64,000 nucleotides of DNA from Mycobacterium sp. D16Q14 (GCA_002013415.1 MAEX01000017.1:51927-115926), one strand, 5' to 3'. Numbered from the stretch's first letter, positions 8,933 to 17,796 are shown. Translations and numbers: made by a program. Notes: generated from the letters alone by a model not told the origin.

Positions 8933-9951
8933 CCGGTGAAGACGCCGCTGTAGGCGTTCAAGGCCGGCTGCCCGCCCAGGTGGGCGTACAGGACGGTGGA
9001 GCCCGGCTCGATGGTGCCGTCGGTGACCAGGTCGATCAGGCCCGCCATCGATTTGCCCTCGTACACCGGGTCGGTGATCATCGCCTCCAGGCGCCCGCAC
9101 AGCTCGATCGCCTCGATGGTGGAAGCGACAGGCACGCCGTACTTTTCGCCTGCCCAGCCCGCGAGCACGGTGATCTCCTCGGTGCTCAGGTCGCGTTCGA
9201 GGCCGATCAGGCCCGCGGTGTGCCGGGCGATGCGGGTGACTTGGTCGACAGTCTTCGGCAGCGTGGCCGACGCGTCGATACCCAGCACCCGCCGGGGAGG
9301 GCCGCCGGCATCGGCGAGTGCGGCGAATCCCGCGATCATGCCCGCATGCGTTGACCCGGTCACGGTGCACACGACGATGGTGTCGAAGAACACGCCCAGC
9401 TGTCGTTCCTGTGCGGCCACCTCGTAGGCCCAGTTGGCGAAACCCAGGCCGCCGTACTTGTGTTCGGATGCTCCTGCGGGGATGGGATAGGGCTTGCCGC
9501 CACTCTTTTCGACCGCGGTCAGGGCGTCCTCCCAGGACCCTCGGATGCCGATATCGAATCCCGCTGGGTCCAGCTGAGTCTGGGCTCCCATGATGCGCGA
9601 GAGCAGGATGTTGCCTGCCTTGTCGTTGACCGGATCGTCCCAGTCCACCCAGCGCTCCTGCACCAGGTGACACCGCATGCCGAGCACCGCCGCCACGGCG
9701 GCCACTTGCCGGGTGTGATTGGACTGGTAGCCGCCGATGGATACCAGGGTGTCGGCGCCGCTGGCCAAAATGTCCGGGACGATGTATTCGAGCTTGCGTG
9801 TTTTGTTGCCGCCGAAGGCAAGTCCGGAATTGCAGTCCTCTCGTTTGGCCCAGATCTGGGCACCGCCGAGGTGTCGGCTCAGGCGTTCCAGCGGGTGGAC
9901 GGGACTGGGCCCAAAGGTCAGCGGGTAGCGGGGGAAATCGTGAATAGACAA
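8929..9951 (-). CDS. acdS: 1-aminocyclopropane-1-carboxylate (ACC) deaminase
   Basis: Cleaves ACC to 2-oxobutyrate and ammonia using PLP. The translated sequence follows the AcdS family almost end to end: RYPLTFGPSP, KREDCNSGLAFGGNKTRKLEY (with the PLP lysine), SIGGYQSNHTRQVAAVAA and VTGSTHAGM. It keeps the residues that separate true ACC deaminases from D-cysteine desulfhydrases, namely Tyr-Glu in DPVYEGKSM and Leu in YAHLGGQPA. The best start is the TTG at 9951 (340 residues), where the sequence SIHDFPRYPLTFG aligns with known N-termini; no ATG fits. It lies 49 nt downstream of the GntR gene in the same direction, so it is probably under its control. Confidence 0.88.
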   Translation of the reverse strand: MSIHDFPRYPLTFGPSPVHPLERLSRHLGGAQIWAKREDCNSGLAFGGNKTRKLEYIVPDILASGADTLVSIGGYQSNHTRQVAAVAAVLGMRCHLVQERWVDWDDPVNDKAGNILLSRIMGAQTQLDPAGFDIGIRGSWEDALTAVEKSGGKPYPIPAGASEHKYGGLGFANWAYEVAAQERQLGVFFDTIVVCTVTGSTHAGMIAGFAALADAGGPPRRVLGIDASATLPKTVDQVTRIARHTAGLIGLERDLSTEEITVLAGWAGEKYGVPVASTIEAIELCGRLEAMITDPVYEGKSMAGLIDLVTDGTIEPGSTVLYAHLGGQPALNAYSGVFTG

Positions 9952-10000
9952 GGCACTCTCCTGGGCAGTGTTTGGGAATGGCGTTGTGGGGGAGCGATGT

Positions 10001-10681
10001 TCAGCCGGCACCGCGTTCTTCGTGGTCAGCGCCTTCCGGTGCGGCGATGAGGGTGTGCCAATTGGCGCGTGCGGCATGGCCCGCGCCCTCGCCGTCACCG
10101 GCCTCGCACCGGGCGATGATCTGCTCGTGCAGCGCCACGGAGTGGCGCCCGTCGCGGCTGGCGAACCGGATGCGTTCGAGGCGGCGCAGCACGGGGGTGA
10201 CCTGCTCGAGCACCGCCGCGATGTACGGGTTGGCGCTGGCCTCGACGGCGATGGCATGGAACTCGTCGTCCGCGGTCAGGGCGGCATCGGGATCGTGCGC
10301 GTCGAGTGCGGCGGCGAAGCGCGCGTTGGCGTGCCGCATCGCGGCGAGGTCGCCGGCCGAGATATTGGTGATCGCCTCCCGCACGGCGAGCTCGTGCATG
10401 GCCGCGGCGACGGACTGGGCCGCGCGTGCCTCCCGGACGTCGACGGGGCTGACGATGGTGTGCCGGCCCGGTTGGGTCTGTACCAGACCGGCCTGCTCCA
10501 AACGGGCGAGGGCCTCGCGGATCGGGGTTCGGCTCACGCCCAGCCAGCGACTCAGCTCGTCGTCCCGTAGCCGCTCACCGGGGGCGAGGGTGCCGTCCAC
10601 GATGGCCTTACGCAGGGCTTTATAGGCATCGTCGCGCAGCAGGGACCGTGCGACGACACCCTCGGAGGGCGGTACTGGCAT
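10001..10681 (-). CDS. GntR-family (FadR/FCD subfamily) transcriptional regulator
   Basis: The 226-residue product has an N-terminal winged helix (DAYKALRKAIVDGTLAPGERLRDDELSRWLGVSRTPIREAL is the typical GntR signature, about residues 17-57). A helical FCD ligand domain follows, with metal-binding type histidines (DDEFHAIAVEAS, SVALHEQIIARCEAGD). The ATG at 10681 is chosen because an upstream TTG/ATG extension would have to read through the palindrome that looks like its operator. It is transcribed toward acdS with a 49-nt gap, so an effector related to ACC or another amino acid is a reasonable inference. Confidence 0.87.
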   Translation of the reverse strand: MPVPPSEGVVARSLLRDDAYKALRKAIVDGTLAPGERLRDDELSRWLGVSRTPIREALARLEQAGLVQTQPGRHTIVSPVDVREARAAQSVAAAMHELAVREAITNISAGDLAAMRHANARFAAALDAHDPDAALTADDEFHAIAVEASANPYIAAVLEQVTPVLRRLERIRFASRDGRHSVALHEQIIARCEAGDGEGAGHAARANWHTLIAAPEGADHEERGAG

Positions 10682-10694
10682 GCAATATATTGCA
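10681..10694. promoter_or_regulatory. Perfect palindrome, likely GntR autoregulatory operator
   Basis: TGCAATATATTGCA is a perfect 14-bp palindrome, AT-rich in a GC-rich context, and abuts or overlaps the GntR start codon. FadR-type regulators bind short palindromes of this kind. Its position would let the protein repress its own gene and the downstream acdS. Confidence 0.65.
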
Positions 10695-10751
10695 CATCGC
10701 TGGCTGCTGGCCGTCAAGTGCTGAGGGAAATTTTCGGGAAGAGACGGCCTG

Positions 10752-12803
10752 CTAGAAGCGGCCGCCGCCGCCCCGGAAGCTCGAGCCCGAGGATCGGGAC
10801 GACCCGCCGTAGGACGACGACCCCGACCCGGACCAGGAGCTGTGGTGGCTTGATCCGCCGCTGAGCATGCCCCGCAGGATGCCGCCGATCACGGCACCCG
10901 CGACGTTGCCGGCCACATCGCCCGCGACGGAGTATCCGGCGGAACCGCCGTAGTTGCCGTACCCGTTGCTGTAGTAGGACTGGGCCGCGCGCACCTCTTG
11001 TATGGCGCTGCCTTCGGCGCGCGTCGCCAGTTCAGCTGCCCGGTTGGCCCACAAAATGGCGTTCGAGGGATCCGACTGGCGGGCGGACTCGGCGGTGGCG
11101 ATGCTGTGCTCGGCCTCCGCGAGGTATCCCCGCGCGGCTGCACCGACGGCTCCGCGGTGCAGTCCGATGTACTGGCCGACCGCATTCACCTTCTGGCGGG
11201 CGGTGCCGATCGCTTGATCGAGTGCCCGGGCGCGGCGTTCGGCGGCGTCCTTCTCCTCCCGCACGGCGGCCAGGAGCTTGTCGAGCTCGGCATCGGCGGT
11301 GGCGAGGTGTGTGAAGGCGGTCAGCGGGTCGGTGGACCCGACGCGCTCGGCGTCGGCCACGGCGGCGACGGCGGTGTTGTGGGCCTTCGTCAGCTCGTCG
11401 GCACGCGGCACCGAACCCTGCCGTTGGAGTTCTTCGGCCTGGGCGATCCCCGACTTGGTGTCCGCGATGGCCGCAGGCAACGCCTCGGTGGCGCGCCGGA
11501 TGTTGTTGGCGGCGTTGTCCACCGCGTCCAAGAGTGCGGCGGCCTGGGCCAGTGCCGATTCGGCGCCGCGCACGGCGTCGACGAGATTCATCTGCTGGCC
11601 CTCCAGGGGGCGGGCGGCCAGTTCCCTGCCGTGGGTAATCCGGGAGTCGGCGAACGTGATGCGTTCGGTGGCTTCGGTGATGTTGTCGGCAATCGAGGCC
11701 AGCGCCGCGGCATCGAACTGGGTGCGCAGTTGTTCGAGGGCACGCTGCGACTCGGGTACCCGAGCGGTGGTCGCGACCACCTGCTGGGTCAGGGTGTCCA
11801 ACTTCGTGGGCGCGTTGATCACCAGGTTGCGCAACGCGTCAAAGGCATTGGACTGATCATCAAGGGTGCGGTCGGCACGCGCGGCCGTGGTGATGACATC
11901 GATCAGCAGACGGCGCTGCTCCGAGGGTGTCTCGGGGACCGCGTCATCGAGCTGCTTGCGCACGGAGAATGCCTGAGCCAGGGCCCTTTTCGCGGAGTCG
12001 ACGGCTTGCTGGAAGGGTGCGGTCTGTTCGGTGCCGAATTCCTCGACGGCCAGCGTGAGCTCGGCCTCGCTGGTACGGACAGCGTTGTCGACGTTCACCA
12101 CAATCGATTTCGATAAGCCGTCCAGTGCGTCGACCGATTGCGCGGCGAGAGCCTCGGTATTGGTCGGATCGATGCCCTTGGCGGCTTCGACCTCCGCGCG
12201 GCGGCGGGCTCGACTGCGGAACCAGGAGTACAGCATGAAGGCGCCGACCACGACGGCGCCGAAGGCCAGCGCGGCCAGGATGGGCTTCCACGGAATGGAG
12301 GATGACGATGCGGCGGCCGACTCCAGGCTGTTGGCGGTGTTGATGGCCGCGCCATCCCAATCCGATGCGCGCAGCGCGGGTTCGATCGTGTTGGTGCGCA
12401 GCTCCTCGATCTCGGAGTCGCTGACGTTCTTGATCTCTGACGCGACGAGGAACGCGTAGCTGCGCTCCTGGGTCGCCACGGCCAGCAGGGCGTCGCGATC
12501 TCCCAATCCGCTTGTCTTGAGGGTCTTGTTCGCCCACGTCACCGGATCGGTCCCGTCGAAGTCCTTGACGTACACCACCCAGAGCCGCACATGCTGCTTG
12601 TCGTAGAGCTGATCGATGGCGGTGCGCACCTTCGTCGGGTTCTTGAGCGCCCCGGCCCGATCGGTGACATAGCTCGGTATCCGGAAGGGCGGGTCGGCAC
12701 TCGCCACTGGTGCCAGCGGCAGGGTCGGGGCAAACACCGTGAGCATCGCGATCATGACTCCCAGCAGGCCCCCGAGGGCACGCAGCAGACGCATGGTCGC
12801 CAA
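10752..12803 (-). CDS. TPM-domain membrane protein (Rv2345 homologue)
   Basis: A 683-residue protein with an N-terminal signal or anchor (LRALGGLLGVMIAMLTVFAPTLPLA), then a TPM domain (YVTDRAGAL..., about residues 45-160). A transmembrane helix follows near residue 175 (ILAALAFGAVVVGAFMLYSWF), then a long alpha-helical region rich in Ala, Glu and Arg (about 200-600). The tail is Gly/Ser-rich and ends in FRGGGGRF, typical of TPM-domain proteins. The helical part is probably coiled coil. The function of this mycobacterial family is not established. It is divergently transcribed from dgt, matching the order in M. tuberculosis. Confidence 0.85.
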   Translation of the reverse strand: MATMRLLRALGGLLGVMIAMLTVFAPTLPLAPVASADPPFRIPSYVTDRAGALKNPTKVRTAIDQLYDKQHVRLWVVYVKDFDGTDPVTWANKTLKTSGLGDRDALLAVATQERSYAFLVASEIKNVSDSEIEELRTNTIEPALRASDWDGAAINTANSLESAAASSSSIPWKPILAALAFGAVVVGAFMLYSWFRSRARRRAEVEAAKGIDPTNTEALAAQSVDALDGLSKSIVVNVDNAVRTSEAELTLAVEEFGTEQTAPFQQAVDSAKRALAQAFSVRKQLDDAVPETPSEQRRLLIDVITTAARADRTLDDQSNAFDALRNLVINAPTKLDTLTQQVVATTARVPESQRALEQLRTQFDAAALASIADNITEATERITFADSRITHGRELAARPLEGQQMNLVDAVRGAESALAQAAALLDAVDNAANNIRRATEALPAAIADTKSGIAQAEELQRQGSVPRADELTKAHNTAVAAVADAERVGSTDPLTAFTHLATADAELDKLLAAVREEKDAAERRARALDQAIGTARQKVNAVGQYIGLHRGAVGAAARGYLAEAEHSIATAESARQSDPSNAILWANRAAELATRAEGSAIQEVRAAQSYYSNGYGNYGGSAGYSVAGDVAGNVAGAVIGGILRGMLSGGSSHHSSWSGSGSSSYGGSSRSSGSSFRGGGGRF

Positions 12804-12854
12804 TCTAATGCCTCGCGAGGCGCTGGGACCCGTCCTGGCAGACTGGTGCCTACG

Positions 12855-14144
12855 ATGCGTACTCCGGATGCCTACAAGGACGCCTACACCGATTCCGACC
12901 GTGAACGCGTCGTCACTGAGACACCGAAGACGGCGGCCATCGTCGAGCTTCCGTCATCCGAGTATCGGACGGACTTCGCTCGTGACCGGGCCCGGGTTCT
13001 GCATAGCGCCGCGTTCCGGCGTCTGGCCGATAAGACGCAGGTGGTGGGCCCGCGCGAGGGTGATACGCCGCGCACGCGGCTGACGCACTCGGTGGAGGTG
13101 GCGCAGATCGGCCGCGGTATCGCTACCGGGTTGGGTGCCGACCCGGACTTGGTGGACCTGGCCGGGCTGGCGCATGACATCGGCCATCCGCCGTACGGGC
13201 ACAACGGTGAACGCGCGCTCGACGAGGTGGCGGTCGACTGCGGCGGGTTCGAGGGCAACGCCCAGAATCTGCGGATCCTTACTCTGCTGGAGCCCAAAGT
13301 GGTTGATGCCGACGGCAACAGCGCCGGGCTGAACCTGACGCGGGCGGCCCTGGATGCGGCGACGAAGTACCCGTGGCTGCGCCCGCCGGGCGGCGGAAAG
13401 TTCGGCGCCTACGTCGAGGACGCGGCAGCCCTGGACTGGGTGCGGGCGGGCGCGCCGCCGCGGCGGCGCTGCCTGGAAGCGCAGATCATGGACTGGTCCG
13501 ATGACGTCGCCTATTCGGTGCACGACGTGGAGGACGGTGTGATCTCCGGGCGCATCGACCTGCGGGTGCTGGCCTCGCCGGGGGAGGCGCAGGTGCTTGC
13601 GGAGCTGGGGGTGAAGTCCTTCGGCGGGCTGGAGCAGGGCGCGCTGGAGGAGGCTGCCGCGCGCCTGGCCACGTTGCCGGTGGTCGCGGCCATCGGCCCG
13701 TATGACGGCACCTTGAGTGCGTCGGCGAACCTCAAGCGGCTGACCAGCGAATTGGTGGGCCGGTTCGCCTCGGCTGCGATCGGGGCCACCCGTGCGGTGG
13801 CCGGGGAAGGGGCGCTGGTCCGATTCGAGGCCGAGCTGACCGTTCCCGAGGTAGTGGCCGCCGAGGTGGCAGTGCTGAAAATGCTTGCGCTGCAATTCAT
13901 CATGTCCGATCCGCGGCATATCGCGGGACAGGGCCGTCAGCGTGAACGCATCCATCGGGTGGCGCAGTGGCTGGCGGCGGGTGCTCCCGCGACGCTGGAT
14001 CCGGTGTTCGTGCCCGCATTCAAGGCCGCCGAGGATGACGCGGCGCGCACCCGGGTGGTGGTGGATCAGATCGCCTCGTACACCGAAAGCCGGCTCGAGC
14101 GGGTGGACCGCGATAGCCAGGGGGTGCAAGCCAGCTGGGCCTGA
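12855..14144 (+). CDS. dgt: Deoxyguanosinetriphosphate triphosphohydrolase-like protein
   Basis: An HD-domain dNTPase that removes triphosphate from dNTPs. Visible signatures are RDRARVLHSAAFRRLADKTQV, PRTRLTHSVEVAQIGRG (first metal histidine), LAHDIGHPPYGHNGERAL (the HD pair) and MDWSDDVAYSVHDVEDG (final metal Asp). The ATG at 12855 gives 429 residues beginning RTPDAYKDAYTDSDRERV; GTG at 12846 is an alternative. It is followed by dnaG after 25 nt, the conserved dgt-dnaG arrangement of actinobacteria. Confidence 0.94.
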   Translation: MRTPDAYKDAYTDSDRERVVTETPKTAAIVELPSSEYRTDFARDRARVLHSAAFRRLADKTQVVGPREGDTPRTRLTHSVEVAQIGRGIATGLGADPDLVDLAGLAHDIGHPPYGHNGERALDEVAVDCGGFEGNAQNLRILTLLEPKVVDADGNSAGLNLTRAALDAATKYPWLRPPGGGKFGAYVEDAAALDWVRAGAPPRRRCLEAQIMDWSDDVAYSVHDVEDGVISGRIDLRVLASPGEAQVLAELGVKSFGGLEQGALEEAAARLATLPVVAAIGPYDGTLSASANLKRLTSELVGRFASAAIGATRAVAGEGALVRFEAELTVPEVVAAEVAVLKMLALQFIMSDPRHIAGQGRQRERIHRVAQWLAAGAPATLDPVFVPAFKAAEDDAARTRVVVDQIASYTESRLERVDRDSQGVQASWA

Positions 14145-14169
14145 CGGCGCGGTTGGCTAAGCTGACTCA

Positions 14170-16074
14170 GTGGCCGGCCGGATTCCTGATCGCGATGTCG
14201 CGGCGATCCGTGAGCGCACCCGGATCGAGGACATCGTCGGCGACTACGTTCAGCTCAAGCGCGCGGGTGCAGACTCGCTCAAGGGGTTGTGCCCCTTCCA
14301 TGACGAGAAGTCGCCGTCCTTTCATGTGCGGCCCAATCATGGCCAGTTCCACTGCTTTGGCTGCGGTGAGGGTGGCGACGCCTACACCTTCATCCAGAAG
14401 ATCGAACACATCAGCTTCGTGGAGGCCGTCGAGCGGCTGGCCGATCGCATCAACTACACCATCAACTACGAGGGTGGCGGCACGGCCGCGCAGCGTGACC
14501 GTGGCACCCGGGCGCGGCTCGTCGCCGCCAACGCGGCCGCCCAGGAGTTCTACGCCTCCGCATTGGATTCGCCCGAGGCGGCACCGGCGCGCCAGTACCT
14601 GACGGAGCGCAATTTCGATGGTGCCGCCGCCAAACAATACGGGTGCGGATATGCGCCCTCGGGGTGGGACACCCTGACAAAGCATTTGTTGCGCAAGGGC
14701 TTTGAGTTCAAGGAACTCGAAGCCGCCGGGCTGTCCCGGGAGGGACGCCGCGGTCCGATGGACCGGTTCCACCGGCGGCTGCTGTGGCCGATCCGTGCCA
14801 GCAGCGGAGAGACGATCGGCTTCGGGGCGCGCAAGATCTTCGAAGACGACACCATGCCGGGTAAGTACGTCAACACCCCGGAAACCATGCTCTACAAGAA
14901 GTCCTCGGTGCTGTTCGGTCTGGATCTGGCCAAACGCGATATCGCCAAGGGGCATCAGGCCGTGGTCGTCGAGGGCTACACCGACGTGATGGCGATGCAT
15001 CTGGCCGGGGTGACCACCGCGGTGGCGTCCTGCGGTACCGCCTTCGGCGACGAGCACCTCTCGATGCTGCGGCGTCTGATGATGGACGACTCCTATTTCC
15101 GCGGTGAGCTCATCTACGTGTTCGACGGGGATGCCGCCGGACAGGCGGCTGCGCTGAAAGCTTTTGAGGGAGAGCAGAACCTGGCCGGTCAGTCGTATGT
15201 CGCGGTGGCCCCGGATGGAATGGACCCGTGCGATCTGCGGCTCAAGTCAGGGGAGGCGGCGCTGCGGGATCTGGTCGCGCGCCGCACTCCACTGTTCGCC
15301 TTCGCGATCCGGACGGCGCTGACGGATTCGGATCTGGAGATCGCCGAGGGGCGCGTGGACGCGCTGCGCCGGTGCGTGCCGATGGTCGCCAAGATCAAGG
15401 ACCCGACGCTGCGCGACGAGTACGCCCGGCAGCTGGCCGGATGGGTCGGATGGGATGACGTGGCCCAGGTGCTCGCACGGGTGCGTGAGGAGGCCGGTAG
15501 GGCGGCGAAGGGCGGTTCGGCGTCCCCTGACCGTCGTGCCCGAGGTTCTGAACCTGCCGCGGCACCCAAGGTCGCCATGCCCGACGCCAAGGACCCCACG
15601 TTGTGGCCGCAGCGCGAGGCGCTCAAGGCAGCGCTGCAGTTCCCGGCCTTCGCCGGGCCGGTGTTCGACTCGCTGACCGCGGAGAGCTTCACCCACCCTG
15701 GATATGTGGCGGTGCGCACCGCGATCGAGACGGCAGGTGGCACTGGAGCGGGGATTGTCGGTGCGGAGTGGATCGACAAGGTGCGTCAGAGCGCGTCGTC
15801 GCAGAACCAGGTGATGCTGATCAACGCCCTGACTGCCGAGGCCATCCAGGTGGACAACGAAGAGCGGCTGCCGCGGTACATCGGCTCGGTGCTGGCCAAG
15901 CTGCAAGAGGTGTGGGTCGGCCGGCAGGTGGCCGAGGTCAAGTCGAAGCTGCAGCGGATGTCGCCGGTGGACAACGCCGACGAGTACCACGCGCTGTTCG
16001 GCGATCTGGTGGCGCTGGAGGCGTATCGGCGCAGCCTGGTGGAGCAGGTCAGCGGGGACGATCTGTCGGTGTAG
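14170..16074 (+). CDS. dnaG: DNA primase
   Basis: Makes RNA primers for replication. The N-terminal CHC2 zinc finger is seen as CPFHDEKSPSFHV...HCFGC (about residues 38-64). The TOPRIM core has VVVEGYTDVMAMHLAGV and YVFDGDAAGQAAA, the acidic metal sites. A C-terminal helicase-binding region follows a low-complexity linker (about residues 440-470). Length is 634 residues, normal for mycobacteria. The start is GTG at 14170 and reads AGRIPDRDVAAIRERTRIEDIVGDYVQL, as expected for DnaG. It lies 25 nt after dgt. Confidence 0.97.
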   Translation: MAGRIPDRDVAAIRERTRIEDIVGDYVQLKRAGADSLKGLCPFHDEKSPSFHVRPNHGQFHCFGCGEGGDAYTFIQKIEHISFVEAVERLADRINYTINYEGGGTAAQRDRGTRARLVAANAAAQEFYASALDSPEAAPARQYLTERNFDGAAAKQYGCGYAPSGWDTLTKHLLRKGFEFKELEAAGLSREGRRGPMDRFHRRLLWPIRASSGETIGFGARKIFEDDTMPGKYVNTPETMLYKKSSVLFGLDLAKRDIAKGHQAVVVEGYTDVMAMHLAGVTTAVASCGTAFGDEHLSMLRRLMMDDSYFRGELIYVFDGDAAGQAAALKAFEGEQNLAGQSYVAVAPDGMDPCDLRLKSGEAALRDLVARRTPLFAFAIRTALTDSDLEIAEGRVDALRRCVPMVAKIKDPTLRDEYARQLAGWVGWDDVAQVLARVREEAGRAAKGGSASPDRRARGSEPAAAPKVAMPDAKDPTLWPQREALKAALQFPAFAGPVFDSLTAESFTHPGYVAVRTAIETAGGTGAGIVGAEWIDKVRQSASSQNQVMLINALTAEAIQVDNEERLPRYIGSVLAKLQEVWVGRQVAEVKSKLQRMSPVDNADEYHALFGDLVALEAYRRSLVEQVSGDDLSV

Positions 16075-16079
16075 CGGCG

Positions 16080-16328
16080 CTACTTGTTGTCGAGCTGAGG
16101 CTCGGGCTCCAAGATCATGGTCGTCTCATCGATCGGTGTGAGCTCCACCATGTGCGGATCGGGAGACAGTGAGTTGGCCAGGCGACGACGGCTGATCTCG
16201 ATCAGCTTCTTGGTCGCGGGGCTGGCGGTGACGGCCTGATACCCGTTGACGATCTGCTCGTATCGGCGACGACCAGCCTTCGCACCCAGCACGTAGCCAG
16301 CGGCCAGCACTAACAAAACCCGAATCAC
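16080..16328 (-). CDS. Small conserved membrane-anchored protein (Rv2342 homologue)
   Basis: An 82-residue protein converging on dnaG. It has a short N-terminal hydrophobic segment (IRVLLVLAAGYVLGAKAGRRRYEQI), a basic stretch, and an acidic C-terminus (LEPEPQLDNK). Its position between dnaG and tRNA-Asn matches Rv2342 of M. tuberculosis. The function is unknown. Confidence 0.82.
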   Translation of the reverse strand: MIRVLLVLAAGYVLGAKAGRRRYEQIVNGYQAVTASPATKKLIEISRRRLANSLSPDPHMVELTPIDETTMILEPEPQLDNK

Positions 16329-16407
16329 GAACCCTCCACCAACTAACGAAGTTCTCCCTATCCTGCCTGACGCACCTGTGAACGGCTGAGCCAGGACACT
16401 TCCTTGT

Positions 16408-16464
16408 GCCCGACTATGAGCGACAACACCCTGTGCACTCCGTCTTTGTCGCTCGTAGGCGGGC
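16408..16464. repeat. Large imperfect inverted repeat (19-nt arms, 19-nt loop)
   Basis: The arm at 16408-16426 (GCCCGACTATGAGCGACAA) is complementary to 16446-16464 apart from one mismatch and one possible G-U pair. It lies between the start of the small Rv2342-like gene and tRNA-Asn. It could form a strong RNA hairpin or a cruciform, or be a dispersed chromosomal repeat; no T-tract follows on the plus strand. Confidence 0.7.
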
Positions 16465-16556
16465 GATACGGCCTGGCGGCCGGTTTGGCTTTCACCCCTA
16501 CCCGTACGCTAAAGTCATGCCTCGGTTCGCGGTACAAACCGACGCGATCCGGATAG

Positions 16557-16629
16557 TCCCCTGTAGCTCAATTGGCAGAGCTTCCGACTGTTAATCGGAC
16601 GGTTCTTGGTTCGAGTCCAAGCGGGGGAG
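16557..16629 (+). tRNA. tRNA-Asn (GTT)
   Basis: A 73-nt cloverleaf. The acceptor arm TCCCCTG pairs with CGGGGGA, the anticodon stem TCCGA pairs with TCGGA around a CTGTTAA loop (anticodon GTT at 16590-16592), and the T arm is CTTGG-TTCGAGT-CCAAG. The discriminator base is G. No CCA is encoded. Synteny with dnaG agrees with asnT in M. tuberculosis. Confidence 0.96.
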
Positions 16630-17280
16630 CAGGTCAGGTTTTGCGCCTTGAACTCCGTCTCCTTCTGGAGGCGGAGTTTTGCGTTCACCGGCCAGCAGCA
16701 GCGTGAGCCGCCGCCGCAGCATCCCGGGTTGGATCGATGCGGATACCGCGAGTGCGGCGAGCAGCGCGACGAATCCGAACCAGGGCACGGAGGGGTGTTC
16801 GCCGGGGAGTGCGTACCGCACGAGACCTGTTAATGCGGCGAACCCGGCGACAAGCACCCACACTGTGAGCGGGCTCAGCGCTCGGTGTTGGCGTATCTGT
16901 ATGAACCGCACCGCAGACGACCGCGCGTACGGATCAGTGGGCGCCGCGCCGAAGTAGGACGCGCGCAGCGCCTCGCCGTAGGAGCTGGGCGGCACGCCCC
17001 ACAGCGCCCACCGATACTCGGTGAGGCGTTCACTCTGGACACGACTCATAAGCAGGCCAGCCGGGTAAGCGGCGAGCGCGAGCAGCGCGATATGGAACGC
17101 GTAGGTGTATCCATTGTCTTCCCAGGTCGCTACGTCTATGACTGCGAAGATGATGGCCATCGAGACGAACTGTTGCAGGGCATGGCCGACTGCCCGCCGC
17201 CGAGGCGAACCGACGAGTCCCGCTGCCCACCATTGCCAGAATGATCTTGCTGGACCCGCATTCTGCATGTTCAAAACCAT
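16591..17280 (-). CDS. Membrane protein, unknown function, ORF ends inside tRNA-Asn
   Basis: From ATG 17280 the product has 229 residues with about four hydrophobic segments (for example FVSMAIIFAVIDVATW, YAFHIALLALAAYPAGLLM, SPLTVWVLVAGFAALTGLV, FGFVALLAALAVSA). No family was recognised. The frame continues through the tRNA terminator hairpin and stops at 16591-16593, inside the antisense strand of tRNA-Asn, ending LLPRLDSNQEPSD. That tail is the usual read-through of an antisense tRNA, so the true C-terminus is probably about residue 210 and the original stop may have been lost. A further in-frame region upstream of 17280 lacks a convincing start. Confidence 0.65.
   Translation of the reverse strand: MVLNMQNAGPARSFWQWWAAGLVGSPRRRAVGHALQQFVSMAIIFAVIDVATWEDNGYTYAFHIALLALAAYPAGLLMSRVQSERLTEYRWALWGVPPSSYGEALRASYFGAAPTDPYARSSAVRFIQIRQHRALSPLTVWVLVAGFAALTGLVRYALPGEHPSVPWFGFVALLAALAVSASIQPGMLRRRLTLLLAGERKTPPPEGDGVQGAKPDLLPRLDSNQEPSD
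16651..16678 (+). terminator. Probable terminator of tRNA-Asn
   Basis: AACTCCG at 16651-16657 pairs with CGGAGTT at 16672-16678 around a short loop and runs into TTTG. It lies 22 nt after the tRNA. It also falls inside the 3' part of the opposing membrane-protein ORF. Confidence 0.6.
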
Positions 17281-17367
17281 ATGACATGTTGCTGGATACT
17301 GTGGCAATGTCGTTTCTTTGGTGGCGACAGGCAGCCGAACGAGAAGCCGAGCCGTGAAAGGAGAGCT

Positions 17368-17721
17368 ATGAACAGCGCCCGCAACGACGTCCTGATGGAC
17401 GGGCTTGATGATTGGGTTCACTTCTACCGTGTGCATCGGCTGGTCTACCTCGCCAACCCAGATGCGTCGGTCGGCGAACTGCAAGCCGAGTCGCTCAACA
17501 TTGTGGCCGACCTTGTGAGTGCAGGGCTATACCAAGTCGGCACCGTAGAACGCGGCGCCGGCTTCGTCCCGTGGGACATTCCCATCGATGAAGCACTAGA
17601 CCGTATCCGGGCCGAATACGTCGGCCACTACGACGAAAACGGTGTCTGGGATTACGTGGCCTGGCTCAACCTCACCGACAAGGGGAAGCAAGTCGCTGAA
17701 TCCCTTCTGCCCAAGGCGTAG
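17368..17721 (+). CDS. Small hypothetical protein, possible orphan immunity protein
   Basis: 117 residues with a strong ribosome-binding site (AAAGGAGA) before ATG 17368. The sequence is mixed alpha/beta and acidic, with DDWVHFYRVHRLVYLANPD near the N-terminus and YVAWLNLTDKGKQVAESLL at the end. No named family was recognised. It is the first of several small, unrelated genes in a stretch that also holds a toxin-gene fragment (18684-18802), so a role as an immunity protein to a lost toxin is inferred from context only. Confidence 0.7.
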   Translation: MNSARNDVLMDGLDDWVHFYRVHRLVYLANPDASVGELQAESLNIVADLVSAGLYQVGTVERGAGFVPWDIPIDEALDRIRAEYVGHYDENGVWDYVAWLNLTDKGKQVAESLLPKA

Positions 17722-17796
17722 CGAGCGGCTACTGCGATGTAGCCGAGCTCAACAAGAAGGCCACGCATTGGCGTCGCGAAAGTCACGTCATGCTGG

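Noticed and set aside
7511..9673. 720-residue open frame on the minus strand across the aminotransferase gene
   Set aside because: It is antisense to a well-supported enzyme, Arg/Gly/His-rich, and lacks any recognisable domain; a shadow of high-GC coding sequence.
12954..14129. 391-residue minus-strand frame opposite dgt
   Set aside because: His/Arg/Gln-rich low-complexity translation with no domain, fully opposite the HD-domain gene.
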